Below, piece by piece: positions 16,812 through 24,364 of a DNA stretch of 33,522 nt. The stretch is taken from contig JAVKEN010000019.1 of assembly GCA_040221415.1 (NCBI GenBank), forward strand, positions 1 through 33,522. The letters run 5' to 3'. Position 1 is the stretch's first letter. The number at the start of each line of letters is the position of its first letter. The translations under genes and the position numbers were made by a program. The DNA comes from JAVKEN01 sp040221415. Lineage in GTDB: Bacteria > Pseudomonadota > Alphaproteobacteria > Rickettsiales > JABSSG01. A model generated the notes under the pieces. It was not told the origin of the DNA. It saw only the letters and a list, made by a program, of their open reading frames with translations, and made no database searches.

Positions 16812-17546
16812 TTAACTTTCAATGACTTCTTTTTCTAGAGAGCTTTCGGTTTTAATGCCAAGGTTCTCATTTTCGAAATCTTTTAGCATATACCCCCTTC
16901 CCCAAACAGTTTCTATGTAGTTTCTACCATTTGATGCTTCGTATAGTTTTTTTCTTAGCTTACAAATAAAAACATCGATAATTTTGAGCTCAGGCTCATC
17001 AATACCGCCATACAAATGGTTTAAGAACATTTCTTTTGTCAAGACTGATCCCTTTCTCATAGCCAAAAGTTCAAGTATTGCGTATTCTTTACTGGTTAAG
17101 TGGACTATTTTTCCATTCACTTCCACGGTCCTATTATCAAGATTAACGCACACTTTATCAAACCTTAAAACTGATTCTGAATGGCCTTTAGATCTTCTAA
17201 CAATAGCTTGTATTCTAGCTATTAGCTCGCCTCTATTAAATGGCTTTGTTAGATAGTCATCCGCACCAAAACCAAGACCTTTGATTTTTTGTTCAACACC
17301 AGTAAGTCCAGATAATATAAGAATAGGTATTTTCACTTTTGCCGATCTCAACCTAAGTAGAACCTCATAGCCGTCAATATCAGGCAACATAAGATCTAGA
17401 ATTATAAGGTCATACTCATACAAGCGACCTATCTCGATACCTTCTTGACCCAACTCTGCAGTATCACATACTATCCCCTCCGACGCCAATGCAAGCTCTA
17501 TAGATCTTGCAGTTGGGTTGTCATCTTCAACAAGTAGCACACGCAT
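16812..17546 (-). CDS. ctrA: Cell-cycle response regulator CtrA (OmpR/PhoB type)
   Basis: DNA-binding response regulator governing replication, division and developmental genes in Alphaproteobacteria, normally phosphorylated through CckA-ChpT. The receiver domain shows the acidic pair D8-D9, phosphoacceptor D51 (ILDLMLPD), T/S79 region (LSG) and K101 in LTKPF; the linker RRSKGHSES and the winged-helix domain ending VWGRGYML match CtrA closely. At 244 residues it is slightly longer than the 231 of Caulobacter, with a tail ending EVIES instead of the two alanines used for ClpXP recognition. AGGTAAGGG lies just upstream of the ATG as a good ribosome-binding site. It is followed immediately by znuC. 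Confidence 0.95.
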   Translation of the reverse strand: MRVLLVEDDNPTARSIELALASEGIVCDTAELGQEGIEIGRLYEYDLIILDLMLPDIDGYEVLLRLRSAKVKIPILILSGLTGVEQKIKGLGFGADDYLTKPFNRGELIARIQAIVRRSKGHSESVLRFDKVCVNLDNRTVEVNGKIVHLTSKEYAILELLAMRKGSVLTKEMFLNHLYGGIDEPELKIIDVFICKLRKKLYEASNGRNYIETVWGRGYMLKDFENENLGIKTESSLEKEVIES

Positions 17547-17738
17547 AAAAACCCTTACCTATTTTATTATTACCAATGCAGCCTTCTCTCGAAGTAAACA
17601 TTAAAGTATATCAAGGTATATTAATACAAAGAATTTAAGAAATTAAAATACAAAATTTAATTTTTTTGTAATTTTACCGTTTTTGTTAACAATTAAGTAA
17701 TAATCTTCGAATATACTTAAAACAAAAATTAATAAATT
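17547..17738. promoter_or_regulatory. Divergent regulatory spacer between ctrA and clpA
   Basis: A 192-base, very AT-rich gap that must carry the promoters of both ctrA and clpA. It contains nine TTAA tetramers, the half-site of CtrA boxes. None forms an exact TTAA-N7-TTAA pair; the closest is GTTAA-N7-GTAA at 17685-17700, which in reverse reads TTAC-N7-TTAAC and has one mismatch to the nine-base consensus. A minus-strand TATACT near 17608-17613 could be a -10 for ctrA, but no good -35 was found. No hairpin or small ORF is evident. Confidence 0.4.
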
Positions 17739-20057
17739 ATGCTATCTCCAAATTTAGAGACTACATTGCAAAATGCAATAAACTTAGCAAAAGCGTATAA
17801 TTTTGAGAGCGCTTGCACAGAGCATCTGGCGCTTGCTTTGTTGGATGATCCAGATGTGAAGATTTTCCTTTCTTCCATGAAAAACATAAGAATCGATGAA
17901 TTAAGAAATTGCATAAAAGATATCATACCACAAAACTTGCCATCGGATATACAAAGTAGCGTCTCTCCAAGCGTTTCTTTTCAAAGAATTGTTCATAAGG
18001 CTGCTATTCAGGCAAGCCTTTCAGGCATTTCTGAGGAAATAAATTCCTTAAATATATTAGCAGAAATCTTGTCAGATCCTTCTGAAGATTTGCGTGAAAT
18101 ATTTGATAAATATAATATCTCAAGAATTAAAATTATTAATTACATAATTAATGGATTTCATCAAACAACAATTGAAGAAAGGATTGACCCTAAAGAATTT
18201 ACACAATTCGCAATACCTACAAAAGAGTTAGGCGATTCAAATTCAAATAAATCATCTGCGCCAGACGTCAGTGCTATAGAAAAATACTGTGTCAATCTGA
18301 ATCAAATGGCAGTCGAAGGAAAAACTGATTCCCTTATAGGTAGAAAAGATGAAATAAGTAGGCTGACCGAAATTTTATCAAGAAGAAATAAAAACAACCC
18401 TTTATTAGTAGGAGAGCCAGGAGTTGGGAAAACTGCCATAGTTGAAGGCCTTGCAAATAGAATAGTACACAAAGAAGTCCCTAAGTCCTTGCAGGATTGT
18501 ATAATCTTTTCTTTAGATTTAGGGGCCATTTTAGCCGGAACTAGATACAGAGGAGACTTTGAAGAAAGAATGAAAAAAATTCTTCAGGAACTAGAAGAGC
18601 TAGATGGAGCTATACTTTTTATTGATGAAATTCATAATATTATTGGGGCAGGATCAACAAATGGAGGAGCGCTTGATGCAAGCAACCTTCTTAAGCCCCC
18701 TTTGGCACGAGGTCAAATTAAATGTATAGGATCTACCACCTTTAATGAATACTCTAAGCATTTCTCAAAAGATAAGTCTTTAATTAGGAGATTCCAACAA
18801 CTTACTATTGAAGAGCCCTCTATTGAGGGAACTATTGAAATACTTCAAGGAGTTCAAAAATATTACGAACAATATCACAACGTAAAATATTCAAAAGAAT
18901 CTTTAATGGCTGCTACCGAATTATCTAATAGGTACATAACAGATAAATATCTTCCAGATAAAGCGGTGGACGTTATTGATGAAACAGGAGCTTTTTTATC
19001 AATATATAAAGATAATAAAACCCCTATAAAAGTCAGTGTAAAAGACATAGAGCGCACTGTATCTAAAATGGCTAAAATTCCTGTATCAAGAGTAACAAAA
19101 AGTGAGGCTGATAAATTAAAAACCATTGAAAGCTCTTTGAAAAAGAAAATTTTTGGCCAAGAACAAGCAATTAATGCAATTTGCTCTTCAATAAAATTAT
19201 CAAAGGCTGGTCTACATAGTGATAAGAAGCCCATTGGCTGTTATCTTTTCTCCGGACCTACTGGAGTAGGAAAAACTGAGCTTGCAATACAGTTAGCCAA
19301 CGAATTAAGCATGAACTTCATTAGATTCGATATGTCTGAATATATGGAGCAACATTCCATCTCTAAGCTTATTGGAACTCCTCCTGGTTATGTTGGCTTT
19401 GATGGAGGAGGGCAATTAACTGAAGAAGTTGCTAAACACCCATATTCAGTAGTACTTATTGATGAAATAGAAAAAGCGCACTCTGAAATATATAATATTT
19501 TGCTTCAAATAATGGATTACGGCACTCTTACTGATCATCAAGGAAAAAAAATAAACTTTAAAAACACCATTATAATTATAACAACAAATGCTGGTGCCAA
19601 GGAATTAGGTAAGTCTGCAGTTGGGTTTGATAGAATAAGTAATAACACTTTTAGTGATTTCAAAAAAGAAATTGAAACAAGCTTCTCTCCAGAATTCAGA
19701 AATAGATTAGATGGAATTATCCCATTTGCGTGCCTAGATAAACCACAAATTATTTCTATAGCAGGTAAATTTATAAACGACTTAAAAGATCAACTAAGCA
19801 AAAAAAATGTGAATTTTGTAATATCAAATAAAGCCTTCCAACACATATATACTCATGGTCATGACTATAATAATGGAGCAAGAGCAATAGACAAAATGAT
19901 AAACAAAGAGATTAAAACTGCTATTGCAAACGAAATTTTGTTTGGAAAACTGTCAAAAGGAGGAAAAGTAAGTGTCCAACTAAATAAAAACAATCAGATC
20001 AAATTTGAGTACAGCAATTGCTCCGAAAAGAGCAAGTTAGTAAACACTATTAGCTAG
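17739..20057 (+). CDS. clpA: ATP-dependent Clp protease ATP-binding subunit ClpA
   Basis: AAA+ unfoldase that feeds substrates to ClpP. Order: Clp_N double repeat (1-140), first AAA+ module with Walker A GEPGVGKT (about 223) and Walker B LFIDEIHN (about 294), second module with GPTGVGKTE (about 506) and VVLIDEIEKAH (about 571), then the D2-small domain. The absence of a long middle coiled coil separates it from ClpB. The ClpP-docking tripeptide appears as VGF (in GKSAVGFD) instead of the usual IGL/IGF. Length 772 is normal. clpS, often directly upstream, is not in the adjacent 192 bases. No clear ribosome-binding site precedes the ATG. It ends eight bases inside rplQ on the other strand. Confidence 0.95.
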   Translation: MLSPNLETTLQNAINLAKAYNFESACTEHLALALLDDPDVKIFLSSMKNIRIDELRNCIKDIIPQNLPSDIQSSVSPSVSFQRIVHKAAIQASLSGISEEINSLNILAEILSDPSEDLREIFDKYNISRIKIINYIINGFHQTTIEERIDPKEFTQFAIPTKELGDSNSNKSSAPDVSAIEKYCVNLNQMAVEGKTDSLIGRKDEISRLTEILSRRNKNNPLLVGEPGVGKTAIVEGLANRIVHKEVPKSLQDCIIFSLDLGAILAGTRYRGDFEERMKKILQELEELDGAILFIDEIHNIIGAGSTNGGALDASNLLKPPLARGQIKCIGSTTFNEYSKHFSKDKSLIRRFQQLTIEEPSIEGTIEILQGVQKYYEQYHNVKYSKESLMAATELSNRYITDKYLPDKAVDVIDETGAFLSIYKDNKTPIKVSVKDIERTVSKMAKIPVSRVTKSEADKLKTIESSLKKKIFGQEQAINAICSSIKLSKAGLHSDKKPIGCYLFSGPTGVGKTELAIQLANELSMNFIRFDMSEYMEQHSISKLIGTPPGYVGFDGGGQLTEEVAKHPYSVVLIDEIEKAHSEIYNILLQIMDYGTLTDHQGKKINFKNTIIIITTNAGAKELGKSAVGFDRISNNTFSDFKKEIETSFSPEFRNRLDGIIPFACLDKPQIISIAGKFINDLKDQLSKKNVNFVISNKAFQHIYTHGHDYNNGARAIDKMINKEIKTAIANEILFGKLSKGGKVSVQLNKNNQIKFEYSNCSEKSKLVNTIS

Positions 20058-20508
20058 CTTTCTTAACCTGAGCTTTCTTCTCCGAGTCTTTTTTTTGCTC
20101 AGATGTTGTTTTAGACTTTGATTCAGAAGGTGTTTTTGCTTTTGCTTTCTTGCTTTTCTCTACTAGCTCAACAACCGCCATAGGAGCTGCATCACCAGTT
20201 CTGAAACCTGCTTTAATAATCCTTATGTAACCTCCAGCCCTAGACATGTTCTCCGGACCAACTTCCGCAAGTAACTTTTCTACTGCAACAGTATCATTTA
20301 TTTTGGACAGCAAATATCTACGCGAGGCAACTGTATTAACTTTAGCTTTAGTAATTAATCTTTCTACTATAGGCCTAACTACTTTAGCTTTTGCTAAAGT
20401 AGTCTTAATCTGAGCATGTTTTATAATAGATGCAACCATATTGGCAAACAAAGCCTTTCTATGCGCACTCGTTCTATTAAGTTTTTTCAGCTTTATATTA
20501 TGCTTCAT
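20050..20508 (-). CDS. rplQ: Large ribosomal subunit protein bL17
   Basis: Core L17 fold occupies about residues 1-117 (MKHNIKLKKLNR, TSAHRKALFANM, GGYIRIIKAGFRTGDAAPMAVVEL). The remaining 35 residues are a low-complexity tail rich in lysine, serine and alanine, making the protein 152 residues against 127 in Escherichia coli; similar basic tails are common in alphaproteobacterial L17. It is the last gene of the alpha group, 15 bases after rpoA. The 3' end overlaps clpA by eight bases, so the superoperon must terminate within or beyond clpA sequence. Confidence 0.96.
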   Translation of the reverse strand: MKHNIKLKKLNRTSAHRKALFANMVASIIKHAQIKTTLAKAKVVRPIVERLITKAKVNTVASRRYLLSKINDTVAVEKLLAEVGPENMSRAGGYIRIIKAGFRTGDAAPMAVVELVEKSKKAKAKTPSESKSKTTSEQKKDSEKKAQVKKAS

Positions 20509-20523
20509 AATAACATCTAACTA

Positions 20524-21546
20524 TCAATTAAACGGATCTTCGTACTTTTTTACTAACTCTTCTGTATTCTCGGGTGGCCAACCTTCCACCTTCATGCCAA
20601 ATCTTAGACCTAGAGAAGAAAGAACTTCTTTTATTTCATTCAAAGACTTTCTACCAAAATTTGGTGTTTTTAACATATCCACCTCTGAATTTGTAACTAA
20701 ATCACCGATGTAAACAATGTTATCATTTTTAAGGCAATTTTGGGAACGCACAGACAATTCTAACTCATCAACTTTTTTCAATAAGTTCTTATCAAACGGC
20801 AACTTATCTTCTGCTTCTTCAATCTCTTCAACTTCTTCTTCAAATTTAATAAAGATTTGAAGTTGCTCTTGCATTATTCGCGCAGCTAATCCTATAGCCA
20901 TCTCAGGCGTAACAGAGCCATCAGTTTCAAGATTTAAGATTAATTTATCGAAATCTGTAAATTGTCCCACACGGGCATTTTCAACAGTATAAGAAACTCT
21001 TTTTACTGGAGAAAAAATAGCATCGACAGGTATCAAACCTAGAGGAGCATCTTCAGGCTTATTCATTGATGCTGGCACATAACCTTTGCCTGATTGGCAT
21101 TCAAATTGTATGTTTAAAGACGCATCTTTATCCAAGGTGCATAAAATATGATCAGGGTTTATAATCTCAACTTCAGATCCAGTTTCAATCATCCCTGCAG
21201 TCACAACACATGGACCTTTAGCTTTTAAAGTCGCAACTTTTGACTCTGCGCTGTGCATCTGAATTACAACTCCCTTAACATTCAGAATAATCTCAGTTAA
21301 ATCTTCTCTCACTCCCGGAATAGAAGAAAACTCGTGCAGAACACCGTCTACTTTCATAGAGGTAATTGCACCACCCTGCAATGAGGATAACAAAATTCTT
21401 CTTAATGCATTTCCAAGCGTTGTCCCAAAACCTCTTTCTAAAGGTTCCGCAACAATCTTTGCTTTACACTGGTTACCAGCCGAGTCTTCAATCAATTTAA
21501 TTGAAGGTTTAATTAAAGAATTCCAATTTTTAGATAATAAAGCCAC
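20524..21546 (-). CDS. rpoA: DNA-directed RNA polymerase subunit alpha
   Basis: Alpha subunit that nucleates RNA polymerase assembly and contacts UP elements and activators. The N-terminal dimerisation domain shows PLERGFGTTLGNALRR and ILLSSLQGGAI; an acidic linker (EEVEEIEEAEDKLPF, about 234-250) joins the C-terminal domain, which contains ELSVRSQNCL with the DNA-contacting arginine and the helix-hairpin-helix GRKSLNEIKE. At 340 residues it is a normal alphaproteobacterial length. It lies between rpsK and rplQ; rpsD, present here in enterobacteria, is absent, as is usual in Alphaproteobacteria. Confidence 0.97.
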   Translation of the reverse strand: MALLSKNWNSLIKPSIKLIEDSAGNQCKAKIVAEPLERGFGTTLGNALRRILLSSLQGGAITSMKVDGVLHEFSSIPGVREDLTEIILNVKGVVIQMHSAESKVATLKAKGPCVVTAGMIETGSEVEIINPDHILCTLDKDASLNIQFECQSGKGYVPASMNKPEDAPLGLIPVDAIFSPVKRVSYTVENARVGQFTDFDKLILNLETDGSVTPEMAIGLAARIMQEQLQIFIKFEEEVEEIEEAEDKLPFDKNLLKKVDELELSVRSQNCLKNDNIVYIGDLVTNSEVDMLKTPNFGRKSLNEIKEVLSSLGLRFGMKVEGWPPENTEELVKKYEDPFN

Positions 21547-21571
21547 TTTAAATTCCTTGATAATTAATTCG

Positions 21572-21955
21572 TTACACTCTTCTTCTTTTAGAAGGTCTTA
21601 CTCCATTGTGCGCAATAGGAGTAACATCTTTTATGCTTGTTATAACAAGACCAAGAGCCATTATCGCTCTAACAGCAGATTCCCTTCCTCCTCCAGGTCC
21701 TTTCAACTCAACTGATACAGTTTTAAGACCCATCTCTTGAGCTTTTTTACCAGCATTCTCTGCAGTCACTTGTGCAGCGTAAGGCGTAGATTTCTTAGAG
21801 CCCTTAAACCCCATACCACCGGCTGAAGACCATGCAATAGCATTACCTTGTAAATCAGTTATTGTAATAATAGTATTATTGAATGAAGCATTAACATGCA
21901 CTACACCTATAGGCACATTTTTTTTCACTTTTTTCTTTGCTTTTACTTCTGCCAT
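21572..21955 (-). CDS. rpsK: Small ribosomal subunit protein uS11
   Basis: Platform protein of the 30S subunit near the mRNA exit. Typical motifs: VNASFNNTIIT, AWSSAGGMGFKGSKKSTPYAA, GPGGGRESAVRA and the C-terminal HNGVRPSKRRRV. ATG at 21955 gives 127 residues and follows an AGGTAGG ribosome-binding stretch that starts right after the rpsM stop; a GTG one codon earlier is a less likely start. Confidence 0.97.
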   Translation of the reverse strand: MAEVKAKKKVKKNVPIGVVHVNASFNNTIITITDLQGNAIAWSSAGGMGFKGSKKSTPYAAQVTAENAGKKAQEMGLKTVSVELKGPGGGRESAVRAIMALGLVITSIKDVTPIAHNGVRPSKRRRV

Positions 21956-21962
21956 CACCTAC

Positions 21963-22331
21963 CTATTTCTTCTTGTTTGCAATTGCAACAGCTTTGCCTT
22001 TTCTCGTTCTAGCGTTAGTGTGCGTGTTTTGTCCTCTAACAGGCAATCTTTTCCTATGTCTTATACCCCTATAACAACCAAGATCCATCAAGGTCTTAAT
22101 GTTTATAGACACCTCTCTTCTTAAATCACCCTCAACCGTATAGTTTTTTTCAATAATTTCTCTTAGCTTTGAGATTTCCACTTCTGTAAGCTGACTCACT
22201 CTCTTATTATCTGGGATTTTAGCTTCCTGGCAGATTCTGGCAGCTACAGAGTCACCGATACCATAAACATAAGTAAGAGCAACAATCACTCTTTTATTTG
22301 TAGGGATATTAATACCAGCTATTCTTGCCAT
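21963..22331 (-). CDS. rpsM: Small ribosomal subunit protein uS13
   Basis: Head protein of the 30S subunit that contacts the P-site tRNA and forms bridges to 50S. Begins MARIAGINIP and contains the family signature YRGIRHRKRLPVRGQNTHTNARTRKG near the C-terminus (only key part: RGIRHR and GQNTHTNAR). ATG 22331 gives 122 residues, with AGG eight bases upstream; a TTG one codon earlier is unlikely. A 56-base gap separates it from adk, the longest inside this ribosomal block, and holds a probable promoter. Confidence 0.96.
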   Translation of the reverse strand: MARIAGINIPTNKRVIVALTYVYGIGDSVAARICQEAKIPDNKRVSQLTEVEISKLREIIEKNYTVEGDLRREVSINIKTLMDLGCYRGIRHRKRLPVRGQNTHTNARTRKGKAVAIANKKK

Positions 22332-22368
22332 CAACTGAACCTATTATTACTTTTATTTAGAACCATGC

Positions 22369-22396
22369 ATAATATTATAAAAATCTCTCAAGTCAA
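22369..22396 (-). promoter_or_regulatory. Internal sigma70-like promoter for rpsM-rpsK-rpoA-rplQ
   Basis: On the minus strand TTGACT (22391-22396) is separated by 16 bases from TATTAT (22369-22374), each matching five of six consensus positions. The -35 lies in the last codons of adk and the -10 in the gap before rpsM, so transcription would begin near 22362, about 30 bases before the rpsM ATG. It would allow RNA polymerase alpha and late ribosomal genes to be expressed apart from the upstream superoperon. Confidence 0.55.
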
Positions 22397-23041
22397 TACG
22401 TTTTTCAGTATTTTCACGATTTGCTCGAATATACTGCTTGCCTCCAAATTGCCGTCAATTTTGTGCAGTATTCCCTGCTCCTTGTAGTACGGTAAAATAG
22501 GAGATGTCAATTTTTGATACTCATCGAATCTATTCGTTATCACTTGCTCGTTGTCATCAGGTCTAGTTTCGAATTGCGTTCCACCACATTTATCGCATAC
22601 ACCCTTAATTTTAGGCATCTTAAACAACTTATTGTAATTAGCGCCACAATTTTTACAGCTAAACCTATTGACCAGCCTTTTTAACAGCCTATCTTTATTG
22701 ACCTCAAGCTCTATTACGCAAGAAATTTTTTGAGTACTTTTTTTAAGAGCTTCATCAAACTTTTTTGCTTGAATAAGAGTCCTTGGAAATCCATCTAATA
22801 TATAATTTTTTTTCCCATTTTTTTTCATTGCTGACTCAACAAGCTCAATAATAAGCTCATCATCTACTAAGTCACCGCTTTCTACTATATGCTGTATTTT
22901 TCTTCCTAACTTCGTTTTAGCTGAAATCTCCGCCCTAAGAATATCACCCGTAGAAAGTGCCTTAAAGCTAAATAAGGAAGATATTTTTGCAGCCTGAGTT
23001 CCCTTACCTGCACCAGGTGGGCCGAATAAAATTATTAGCAT
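22388..23041 (-). CDS. adk: Adenylate kinase with zinc-type LID
   Basis: Catalyses ATP + AMP to 2 ADP in the cytoplasm. P-loop GPPGAGKGTQ (7-16), AMP-site STGDILR (30-36) and LDGFPRT (82-88) are intact. The LID domain carries four cysteines, C129, C132, C149 and C152, in two C-x2-C pairs, predicting a bound zinc ion as in Gram-positive and some alphaproteobacterial enzymes; Escherichia coli Adk lacks them. 217 residues. A strong GGAGGT (23045-23050) overlapping the secY stop sets the start at 23041. Placement between secY and rpsM is normal for Alphaproteobacteria. Confidence 0.96.
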   Translation of the reverse strand: MLIILFGPPGAGKGTQAAKISSLFSFKALSTGDILRAEISAKTKLGRKIQHIVESGDLVDDELIIELVESAMKKNGKKNYILDGFPRTLIQAKKFDEALKKSTQKISCVIELEVNKDRLLKRLVNRFSCKNCGANYNKLFKMPKIKGVCDKCGGTQFETRPDDNEQVITNRFDEYQKLTSPILPYYKEQGILHKIDGNLEASSIFEQIVKILKNVLT

Positions 23042-23042
23042 T

Positions 23043-24356
23043 CTACCTCCGCAAACGCGCCTTTTTAACTAAGCTTTCGTACTGATAAGAGAAAAGAGAA
23101 GACTGTATCTGCGTGAACGTATCAAGAACTACATTCACTACTATCAAGAAACTAGTCCCACCTAAATAAAAAGGGATATGGAATTTTGATGACAAATACT
23201 CAGGAAGAACGCATATAAAGGCTATATAGATAGAACCAATTGTGGTTAAACGTGTAAGTATTAAGTCAAAATAATTAGCGGTGTCCGTCCCTGGCCTATA
23301 ACCATGCACAAATGCACCATTTTTTTTAAGGTTATCTGCTGTTTCTTTTGAGTTAAATACAATCGAAGTGTAAAAAAAAGCAAAGAAAATAATAAATGCA
23401 ACATACAAAACAAGGTATAGCAATTTACCCCTGCCCAAATACAAAGTTATTTCCTGCCATATGGAGTCTTCTCCACCTGACTGATTCATAAAATTTGCAA
23501 TAGTTAAAGGAAACAATAGTATTGAGTTTGCGAAGATAGGAGGAATTACTCCCGCGGTATTTAGCTTCAAAGGCAGATGAGTACTTTCACCACCAAACAT
23601 CTTATTGCCTTTCTGTCTTTTAGGATACTGAATAGAAATTCTTCTATGAGCTCTTTCCATAAACACTATAAAAAACACTGTGAACGCAATAGAGGCAAGA
23701 ATAACAATAAGAGTTATTGGCGCCATCGCACCAGACCTCACTAGCTCAAAAACGGCAGCAAAGGCTTGGGGCAGTCCGGCTACTATGCCTGTGAAAATTA
23801 TCAATGAAGTGCCATTACCTATGCCTTTTTCTGAAATTTGCTCCCCTAGCCACATCAAGAACATCGTTCCTACAGTTAAAGCAGTCACAGTAGAAATTCT
23901 GAAAAACACTCCAGGTGACGATACTATAGGTCCAACGCTTGTAGAAAGCTTTTCTAAACTAACCGCCACACCATAAGCCTGAGTGATAACAAGTATAACC
24001 GTCAAATATTTTGTCAATTGGTTTATTCTTTTTCTACCTGAAGCACCATCTTTTTTCATTTCTTCAAGAGGCTTTATAGTTACTGTAAGTAATTGCATGA
24101 CAATTGAAGCTGTAATATACGGCATAATAGCCAGAGCAAAAACAGACATTCTAGATAGCGACCCACCCGAAAGCATATTAAACATGCCTAATACTCCGGA
24201 AGCATTACTATCTGAAAATTCATTAAGGGATGCAATATTTATTCCTGGTACGGTAATATATGAACCTAGCCTGCATATAAATAAGGCCATAAGAGTAAAA
24301 AAGATCTTCTTTTTTAACTCACTGGCTTTTGTAAAAACAGAAGGATCAAAGCTCAT
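23043..24356 (-). CDS. secY: Preprotein translocase subunit SecY
   Basis: Channel-forming subunit of the SecYEG translocon in the inner membrane, ten membrane segments in 437 residues. Conserved parts seen: PGINIASLNEF in the first periplasmic part, GGSLSRMSVFALAIMPYI around the plug and second segment, GIGNGTSLIIF, LKLNTAGVIPPIFA, and the C-terminal RPGTDTANY loop with the ribosome- and SecA-binding arginines. It follows rplO by eight bases with only a weak ribosome-binding site and is followed by adk. No rpmJ lies between. Confidence 0.97.
   Translation of the reverse strand: MSFDPSVFTKASELKKKIFFTLMALFICRLGSYITVPGINIASLNEFSDSNASGVLGMFNMLSGGSLSRMSVFALAIMPYITASIVMQLLTVTIKPLEEMKKDGASGRKRINQLTKYLTVILVITQAYGVAVSLEKLSTSVGPIVSSPGVFFRISTVTALTVGTMFLMWLGEQISEKGIGNGTSLIIFTGIVAGLPQAFAAVFELVRSGAMAPITLIVILASIAFTVFFIVFMERAHRRISIQYPKRQKGNKMFGGESTHLPLKLNTAGVIPPIFANSILLFPLTIANFMNQSGGEDSIWQEITLYLGRGKLLYLVLYVAFIIFFAFFYTSIVFNSKETADNLKKNGAFVHGYRPGTDTANYFDLILTRLTTIGSIYIAFICVLPEYLSSKFHIPFYLGGTSFLIVVNVVLDTFTQIQSSLFSYQYESLVKKARLRR
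23045..23050 (-). promoter_or_regulatory. Strong ribosome-binding site for adk
   Basis: GGAGGT on the minus strand, overlapping the last codons and stop of secY and three bases clear of the adk ATG. Overlap with the secY stop suggests translational coupling. Confidence 0.6.
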
Positions 24357-24364
24357 ACCAAACT

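Noticed and set aside
17683..17717. Promoter for clpA (TTGTTA at 17683 with TATACT at 17712)
   Set aside because: The spacer is 23 bases, outside the workable range; the clpA promoter remains unassigned.
17547..17738. Exact CtrA box (TTAA-N7-TTAA) in the ctrA-clpA spacer
   Set aside because: I measured the gaps between all nine TTAA tetramers and none is seven bases; only the one-mismatch site at 17685-17700 is reported.
18875..19234. Minus-strand open frame of 119 codons inside clpA
   Set aside because: It lies wholly antisense to conserved AAA+ sequence and lacks any start signal or motif.
23041..23045. A hidden rpmJ (L36) gene between secY and adk
   Set aside because: The two genes are separated by a single base, so there is no room; rpmJ is simply not at this place, as in other Alphaproteobacteria.
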